Source: DASQDT01 sp036380435 (GTDB lineage: Bacteria > Acidobacteriota > Blastocatellia > Pyrinomonadales > Pyrinomonadaceae). Taken from it: 11,256 nt of DNA. This document shows, piece after piece, positions 6,010 to 11,256 of the stretch. Numbering within the stretch: the first letter of the stretch is position 1; each line of letters starts with the position of its first letter. A model generated the notes under the pieces. It saw only the letters and a program-made list of their open reading frames with translations, did not search any database and was not told the DNA's origin. The stretch spans positions 1 through 11,256 of the forward strand of contig DASVES010000130.1 of the NCBI GenBank assembly GCA_036380435.1. Reading direction: 5' to 3'. The translations under genes and the position numbers were made by a program.

Positions 6010-7335
6010 TCACAATTTAGCATGATTGAATAGCTCTTCGGCGTGTGCCCGTGCCTCGGAGAGCACATCGCGCTCGACCAGCGTCTTTAATTCACCATCC
6101 TTCATCACCACCTCGCCGTCGATAAGCGTTGCGCGCACGTCTCCCGCTTCCGCTGCGTAGACCAGTGTCGAAACGACATCGGGGCGTGGCGTCGTGTGCG
6201 TGCGCTCCAGATCGACGAGGATGAGGTCGGCGCGCTTCCCCGCTTCCAGACTCCCGATCTCGCCGGCGAGGCCGAGGGCGCGCGCACCGTCGGCGGTCGC
6301 CATACGCAGGACCCGGCGGGCTGGGAGGGCTTCCGCGCCGCCCACGACTTTCTGAAGCAGCGAGGCGGTACGCATCTCCGTGAACATGTCGAGGCGGTTG
6401 TTGCACGGTGCGCCGTCGGCCCCGAGCGAGACGGAGACGCCGCGCGCGAGCATTTCGATAATGGGGGCTATCCCCGATGAAAGCTTGAGGTTCGACGACG
6501 GGCAGTGGGCAACGTGGGTGCCCGTCTCAGCCAACAGTTTCTGCTCATCCCGGTCAACGTGGACGCAGTGCGCGAGTACGACATCATCCCCCGTCAGCCC
6601 GACCGACGAGAGGTAAGAGACGTTTCGCATCCCGGTCTCCGCCAGGACCATCTCCACCTCTTCGCGGTTCTCGGACGCGTGCGTGTGAATCAACACGCCG
6701 CGCTCGCGCGCCAGGGCTGCGACACTCCTGAGCAACGCGTCCGTACAGCTCACGGCGAAGCGCGGGGCGAAGCAGTGGCGGACGCGCCCGCCGCCCCGGC
6801 CATGCCACGCATCGAGGAGCGCGACCGACTCTCCGATTGAGTCTTCGGTCTCCTCCCGAAGCGGCGCGGGCACATCGCCGCCCTTGTCCATCATGCACTT
6901 GCCGACCGTCGCCCGAAAACCCGTCTCCTCGACGACGCGAAAGACCTCCTCCGTGTGGCGGACGGTCTCCATCGTGAGCGCGCAGGTCGTGCCGCCCCGA
7001 ATCATCTCCGCGATGCCTAAACGCGCCGACGCCCTGACGGACTGCTTCGAGTGTGCGGCCTCCATCGGCCACACGCGCTTACGCAGCCAGTCGATGAGCG
7101 AGAGGTCGTCGGCGGCGCCGCGGAAGAGCGTCTGGCACAGGTGTATGTGCGTCTGCACAAAGCCGGGGAGGACGGCGCAGCCGCGTGCGTCAATCGTCTC
7201 GTCAGCGGGGCCGAGGTCGTCGCCGATTGCGACAATGCGACTGCCGCGGACGAGGAGGTCGGCGGCCACGACAGAGTCGGCGGCGTCCACCGTGACGAGC
7301 GTCCCGCCTTTGATGAGGATGCTGCGTTCCAACAT
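6010..7335 (-). CDS. Amidohydrolase, nucleoside deaminase type (SAH/MTA/5'-deoxyadenosine deaminase or SsnA-like)
   Basis: The 441-residue length is normal for the COG0402 branch of the amidohydrolase superfamily, cytoplasmic zinc enzymes that hydrolytically deaminate purines and related rings. The small N-terminal beta domain begins ILIKGGTLVT. Predicted metal and catalytic residues are His63 and His65 (QTHIHL), His219 with Glu222 (THASE), His256 (LAHCVH) and Asp307 (LGADGAPCNN). The stretch NNRLDMFTEMR and the C-terminal GKRADLILVDL are typical of the MtaD/S-adenosylhomocysteine deaminase group and its neighbours. Guanine or 8-oxoguanine deaminase cannot be excluded. The ATG at 7335 has AAGG nine bases upstream and its own promoter at 7380-7409, beyond the recA terminator, so it is probably not co-transcribed with recA. 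Confidence 0.88.
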   Translation of the reverse strand: MLERSILIKGGTLVTVDAADSVVAADLLVRGSRIVAIGDDLGPADETIDARGCAVLPGFVQTHIHLCQTLFRGAADDLSLIDWLRKRVWPMEAAHSKQSVRASARLGIAEMIRGGTTCALTMETVRHTEEVFRVVEETGFRATVGKCMMDKGGDVPAPLREETEDSIGESVALLDAWHGRGGGRVRHCFAPRFAVSCTDALLRSVAALARERGVLIHTHASENREEVEMVLAETGMRNVSYLSSVGLTGDDVVLAHCVHVDRDEQKLLAETGTHVAHCPSSNLKLSSGIAPIIEMLARGVSVSLGADGAPCNNRLDMFTEMRTASLLQKVVGGAEALPARRVLRMATADGARALGLAGEIGSLEAGKRADLILVDLERTHTTPRPDVVSTLVYAAEAGDVRATLIDGEVVMKDGELKTLVERDVLSEARAHAEELFNHAKL

Positions 7336-7379
7336 GTGACACGGCCTTTGACGCGGCCTTCCGGGGCAAAAGCCGCAGG

Positions 7380-7409
7380 ATTATGCGCCGGGGCGGCGAA
7401 GTCTGTAAA
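7380..7409 (-). promoter_or_regulatory. Promoter of the amidohydrolase gene
   Basis: The minus strand reads TTTACA (7409-7404, 5/6), an 18-bp spacer, then CATAAT (7385-7380, 5/6). Initiation near 7373 gives a leader of about 38 nt. The spacer and -35 lie inside a GC-rich inverted repeat (7390-7421). Confidence 0.55.
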
Positions 7410-7421
7410 GAACGCCGCCCC
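7390..7421. repeat. GC-rich inverted repeat over the amidohydrolase promoter
   Basis: A perfect 9-bp repeat (GGGGCGGCG at 7390-7398 with CGCCGCCCC at 7413-7421) is separated by 14 bases. The -35 hexamer lies in its loop and one arm fills most of the promoter spacer. It has no T-tail, so a regulatory dyad is as likely as a second terminator for recA. Confidence 0.5.
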
Positions 7422-7434
7422 GCGCACGGGCACG

Positions 7435-7501
7435 AAAAAAGTCCCGGCCGCCACAGCACGCCTCCAACGCACGGGCGCGGCGGCGTGTGTGGCGGCCGGG
7501 A
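7435..7501 (-). terminator. Rho-independent terminator of recA
   Basis: An outer 14-bp stem (7442-7455 with 7488-7501) continues through a one-base bulge into a 6-bp stem (7457-7462 with 7482-7487). On the minus strand it is followed by C and T6 (7440-7435). It begins 29 bases after the recA stop codon. Confidence 0.9.
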
Positions 7502-7529
7502 TTATTCTCGGCCTCTCGGCATGCTTCGA

Positions 7530-8585
<1,056 letters not shown>

Positions 8586-8654
8586 TGTCGCTATCACCTT
8601 TTCTCAGTCCCCTCTCACGCGTTTTTAAAGTCAGTGTCCGGAAAAGACCGGGAC

Positions 8655-8692
8655 AGTCTACCACAAACGGCGCGAGAATGGAACAACGTTTC
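8655..8692 (-). promoter_or_regulatory. Proximal recA promoter with a near-match SOS box
   Basis: On the minus strand GAAACGTTGTTC (8692-8681) matches the GAAC-N4-GTTC LexA-box pattern known from Gram-positive bacteria at all but one fixed position. Downstream lies TGGTAGACT, an extended -10 whose hexamer is 8660-8655. The box covers the place where a -35 would be, the usual position for a repressing operator. The box type used by this phylum is not known to me, so the call is tentative. Confidence 0.45.
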
Positions 8693-8819
8693 ACACGTGC
8701 AACAGACTTTTTTCTCCCGCCCGCACGTGAGGAAAGGGGCCGGAGGAGATTGGCCCGCGCCTCGCCGCTTGACGGTGCAAGCAGGAGGGGTTGAGCCGTT
8801 TGGGAAAATATCGCGGGGC

Positions 8820-8848
8820 ATTATAGCCGCTTCGCCGGATGCCGACAA
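8820..8848 (-). promoter_or_regulatory. Distal promoter upstream of recA
   Basis: The minus strand reads TTGTCG (8848-8843, 4/6), a 17-bp spacer and TATAAT (8825-8820, 6/6). Initiation near 8813 would give recA a leader of about 228 nt that passes through the proximal promoter and the SOS-like box. The first base of the -35 is the last base of the palindromic repeat at 8848-8939. No believable open reading frame lies in the leader. Confidence 0.5.
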
Positions 8849-8939
8849 ACAGTAGCGCGAGCGGTAGTGAGCGGGTATGCCTACGATGGCGGGCCGCATC
8901 GCGCAACCACACCCGCTCACTACCGCTCGCGGTACTGTT
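8848..8939. repeat. REP-like palindromic element abutting the trpA stop codon
   Basis: Two 29-base arms (8848-8876 and 8911-8939) are inverted repeats with one mismatch. They enclose 34 bases that contain a further 5-bp dyad (8884-8888 with 8897-8901). The core motif is GCGAGCGGTAGTGAGCGGGT. The right arm begins on the last base of the trpA stop codon. No T-tail follows, so it is not a classic terminator, although it could slow polymerase or protect the 3' end of trpBA mRNA. The motif looks like a dispersed acidobacterial repeat, but this window contains only one copy. Confidence 0.8.
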
Positions 8940-9730
8940 CATCCTTCGGGGACGAGTGTGCGGACGAAAGCGCCGACGCGACTCACGAGGTCGGGCGCGC
9001 CCGCGAGCCGTTCCATCTCGGCGACGATGGCCGAGCCGATGACGGCCGCGTCCGCGTAGCGCCAGACTTCGGCGACCTGCTCGCGGCTCGAAATGCCGAA
9101 GCCGACGGCGACCGGCAATTCCGACACGCGGCGCACGCGGCCGACCAACTTTTCGGCCTCCGCGCTCATCTCCGTGCGCGCGCCCGTCACGCCGGCGCGC
9201 GAGACGGCGTAGATGAAGCCGCTCGCCTTACCGGCCACGAGCGAAAGGCGCGCGTCGGTCGTCGTCGGGGCCACGAGGAAGATTTGATTTACACCGCTTG
9301 CGTCCAACACGGCGGCGAACTCGCCCGCCTCCTCCGGCACAAGGTCGGTGACGAGTACGCCGTCGATGCCGGCATCACCAGCCGCACGCCCCAGACGTTC
9401 GACGCCATACTGCATGAGCGGGTTGAAGTAGCTGAAGAGCACGACGGGCACGTCGGACTCGCGCCGCGCCTCCGACACGACGGCAAGCACGTCCGCCACG
9501 GTCACGCCTCCGCGCAGGGCGCGCTCCGAGGCGCGCTGGATGACGGGGCCGTCGGCGACGGGGTCGCTGAAGGGGATGCCGAGTTCGATAATGTCGGCCC
9601 CGGCGCGCGCGAGTTCGGGGATGAGGGCGCGGGTGGTCTGGAGGTCGGGGTCGCCGGCGGTGACGAAGGGGATGAACGCGCGCCGGCCTTCTCGTCGCAG
9701 GCGGTCGAAAGTTTCCGCGATGCGGCTCAA
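8939..9730 (-). CDS. trpA: Tryptophan synthase alpha chain
   Basis: A 263-residue TIM-barrel enzyme that cleaves indole-3-glycerol phosphate to indole and glyceraldehyde 3-phosphate, the indole passing through a tunnel to TrpB. FIPFVTAGDPD is at 19-29. Catalytic Glu49 and Asp60 (IELGIPFSDPVADGP) fall at the same numbers as in the Salmonella enzyme. GFIYAVSRAGVTGAR and VGFGISSREQV are the phosphate-binding loops. The start is TTG at 9730, overlapping the trpB stop by four bases (TTGA) with GGGGAG eight bases upstream. This start alone gives the standard residue numbering. The frame stays open for 279 more codons upstream, but that part is only a shadow of trpB. Translation is probably coupled to trpB. 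Confidence 0.97.
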   Translation of the reverse strand: MSRIAETFDRLRREGRRAFIPFVTAGDPDLQTTRALIPELARAGADIIELGIPFSDPVADGPVIQRASERALRGGVTVADVLAVVSEARRESDVPVVLFSYFNPLMQYGVERLGRAAGDAGIDGVLVTDLVPEEAGEFAAVLDASGVNQIFLVAPTTTDARLSLVAGKASGFIYAVSRAGVTGARTEMSAEAEKLVGRVRRVSELPVAVGFGISSREQVAEVWRYADAAVIGSAIVAEMERLAGAPDLVSRVGAFVRTLVPEG

Positions 9731-10974
9731 GCGGACTTCTCCCCTGATGTCACTTCGACGGCCGCCGTTTCTTCCGCGAGCGCGGCCACCGTCTGCACGT
9801 CCTTGTCGCCGCGTCCAGAGAGGTTGACGAGAACTATCTGGTCGGAGCGCATTTCGCGCGCGAGGCGCAGGGCGTGGGCGATGGCGTGAGCCGATTCGAG
9901 GGCGGGGATGATGCCTTCGAGCCGTGAGAGGAGGCGGAAGGCTTCGAGCGCCTCTGAGTCCGAAGCCGAGACGTATTCGACGCGGGCGGTGTCGCGCAGG
10001 TGCGCGTGCTCGGGGCCGATTGAGGGGTAGTCGAGACCGGCGGAGACGGAGTGTGTCGCGGCGATCTGCCCGCCGTCGTCCTGGAGGACGTAGCTCAGCG
10101 TCCCCTGAAGCACTCCGGGCCGTCCGCCGCCTTCCGGCATGAAGCGCGCCGCGTGTTCGCCCAGACCGCCGCCACGCCCTCCGGCCTCGACGCCGACCAT
10201 GCGGACGGATGCGTCCGAGAGGAACGGGTGGAAGAGACCGATGGAGTTTGAGCCGCCGCCGACGCAGGCTACGAGCGCGTCGGGCAAGCGTCCCACAGTT
10301 TCGAGAATCTGCGCACGCGCCTCGCGCCCGATGACGCTCTGAAACTCGCGCACCATCAGCGGGTACGGGTGCGGGCCGAGGGCGCTGCCGAGCAGGTAGT
10401 AGGTGTCGGCCGGCGTAGACACCCAGTCGCGGAGCGCCTCGTTGATGGCGTCCTTGAGCGTGCGCGAGCCGGTCGTGACTTCGCGCACCTCTGCGCCGAG
10501 CAGGCGCATGCGGAAGACGTTCAACTCCTGCCGGCGCATGTCCTCCGCGCCCATGTAGACGACGCATGAGAGACCGAAGAGGGCGCAGACCGTGGCGGTG
10601 GCCACGCCGTGTTGGCCCGCGCCCGTTTCGGCGATGACGCGCCGCTTGCCCATGCGGATGGCGAGCAGCGCCTGACCGAGTGCGTTGTTGATCTTGTGGG
10701 AGCCGGTGTGGGAGAGGTCTTCGCGTTTGAGGAAGAGGCGTGCGCCGCCGGCGTGTTCGGTCAGGCGGGCGGCGTAAAAGAGAGGGGTCGGACGGCCGGA
10801 GTAGTGCCGGAGGAGCGATTCAAACCGGGCGCGAAATTCTTCGTCATCTCTGACTTCGAGGTAGCGGGCCGTCAACTCTTCGAGCGGGGCCATCAAGGTC
10901 TCGGGGACGAAGCGGCCGCCGTATTTGCCCCAGTAGCCGCGCGAGTCCGGCAACGCGGTGGATGTCTCTGACAT
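9727..10974 (-). CDS. trpB: Tryptophan synthase beta chain
   Basis: A 415-residue pyridoxal-phosphate enzyme that condenses indole with serine to give tryptophan, working as an alpha2-beta2 complex with TrpA. GYWGKYGGRFVPETLMAPL opens the protein as in TrpB1. The cofactor lysine is Lys94 in HTGSHKINN. ETGAGQHGVATA, the phosphate-binding GGGSNS loop and the C-terminal NLSGRGDKD are intact. It is the standard TrpB1 form (its length and lack of extensions argue against TrpB2). The ATG at 10974 has no clear ribosome binding site, which is unusual for the first gene of an operon. No convincing promoter is visible between the start and the repeat at 11061, so upstream trp genes beyond the window may provide it. 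Confidence 0.97.
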   Translation of the reverse strand: MSETSTALPDSRGYWGKYGGRFVPETLMAPLEELTARYLEVRDDEEFRARFESLLRHYSGRPTPLFYAARLTEHAGGARLFLKREDLSHTGSHKINNALGQALLAIRMGKRRVIAETGAGQHGVATATVCALFGLSCVVYMGAEDMRRQELNVFRMRLLGAEVREVTTGSRTLKDAINEALRDWVSTPADTYYLLGSALGPHPYPLMVREFQSVIGREARAQILETVGRLPDALVACVGGGSNSIGLFHPFLSDASVRMVGVEAGGRGGGLGEHAARFMPEGGGRPGVLQGTLSYVLQDDGGQIAATHSVSAGLDYPSIGPEHAHLRDTARVEYVSASDSEALEAFRLLSRLEGIIPALESAHAIAHALRLAREMRSDQIVLVNLSGRGDKDVQTVAALAEETAAVEVTSGEKSA

Positions 10975-11028
10975 GCGGCATAGCTTAACATCCGAGACTT
11001 GATGAAGGAAAAAGGCAAAAGTGGGAAA

Positions 11029-11042
11029 GCCAACTCGTTGGC
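11029..11042. promoter_or_regulatory. Small perfect dyad upstream of trpB
   Basis: GCCAAC-TC-GTTGGC is a 6-2-6 palindrome 55 bases upstream of the trpB start. On the minus strand it is followed by a pyrimidine-rich stretch (TTTCCC...TTTTGCCTTTTT). It could be an operator or a weak terminator of something upstream; neither can be settled from sequence. Confidence 0.3.
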
Positions 11043-11060
11043 AGACATCAACGAGCCGCG

Positions 11061-11256
11061 GAGCGGCGGCAGAATGTAGCCCACGGCGTAAGCCGTGGGG
11101 ACAAGCCAGTTTAAAAAAGTGAAGCCCCGGAGGGGCGAAAGAACCTCAGCGAGCCTGATGCTCAAGTTGAAAGCTCTTTCGCCCCTCCGGGGCTTCGTTG
11201 CACATTACGCGACCGTTCCACGGGCTTACGCCCGTGGCTACAATCTGCCGCCGCTC
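11061..11256. repeat. Nested 196-bp inverted-repeat element, possibly cut by the window edge
   Basis: The outer arms (11061-11098 and 11218-11256) are near-perfect inverted repeats. The inner arms (11121-11142 and 11175-11196) are a perfect 22-bp inverted repeat. Both pairs share the same centre, 11158.5. Each outer arm carries its own 8-bp hairpin with a GTAA/TTAC loop (11081-11100 and 11218-11237). Each inner arm carries GCCCC-GGA-GGGGC. This resembles repeats widespread in acidobacterial and planctomycete genomes. No transposase is present, so a non-autonomous REP/MITE-like element is likely. A short minus-strand open frame across it (SPLRGF...) is a by-product of the repeat. Confidence 0.85.

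Noticed and set aside
8615..8920. A 101-residue minus-strand open frame between trpA and recA
   Set aside because: It runs through the repeat, the promoters and the SOS-like box; no ribosome site and no recognisable protein features.
8939..10567. A 542-codon minus-strand open frame that looks like a long TrpA fusion
   Set aside because: Only the last 263 codons are TrpA. The first 279 overlap trpB in another frame and are Arg/Ala-rich shadow sequence typical of GC-rich DNA.
10893..11165. A 90-residue minus-strand open frame over the right-hand repeat
   Set aside because: Its sequence (SPLRGF..., PPLRG) is a translation of the palindromic repeat, and it overlaps the start of trpB.

Overview
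The window looks like chromosomal DNA of a GC-rich bacterium, most likely an acidobacterium of the Blastocatellia/Pyrinomonadaceae kind. The main reasons are the large secreted protein of the 'VWFA-related, Acidobacterial' type, the overall base composition, and dispersed GC-rich palindromic repeats whose spurious translations (SPLRG- and HYRSRY-like) are, from memory, common in that group. The taxonomic call is an inference. No phage, transposase, CRISPR array or obvious genomic island is present. The genes are conserved housekeeping or envelope genes separated by unusually informative intergenic regions.

Layout from left to right. The left edge holds the first 19 codons of a minus-strand transaldolase gene. 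Next is a minus-strand secreted protein with a LolA-like look, closed by a strong terminator. Divergent from it is a plus-strand ATP-grasp enzyme with a basic low-complexity tail and its own promoter and terminator. The 377-base gap that follows has no protein gene. It holds a candidate 143-nt minus-strand small RNA with a perfect consensus promoter, a three-way-junction 5' domain and a C-rich-loop terminator hairpin, and then the promoter and gene of tRNA-Phe(GAA). A symmetrical bidirectional terminator separates the tRNA from the convergent VWA protein gene. Further right, all on the minus strand, are a nucleoside-deaminase-type amidohydrolase, recA, and the tryptophan synthase pair trpB-trpA, which overlap by four bases.

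How the parts work together. trpB and trpA form one translationally coupled unit, with trpA starting at TTG inside the trpB end. recA has a strong terminator downstream and two candidate upstream promoters, one of them beneath a near-match to a GAAC-N4-GTTC type SOS box. Two palindromic repeat elements flank trpBA: a 92-bp element abutting the trpA stop codon, and a nested, perfectly centred 196-bp inverted repeat at the right edge that may continue past the window. The most interesting items are the candidate small RNA and the large nested palindrome, whose two hairpin modules differ by compensatory changes.
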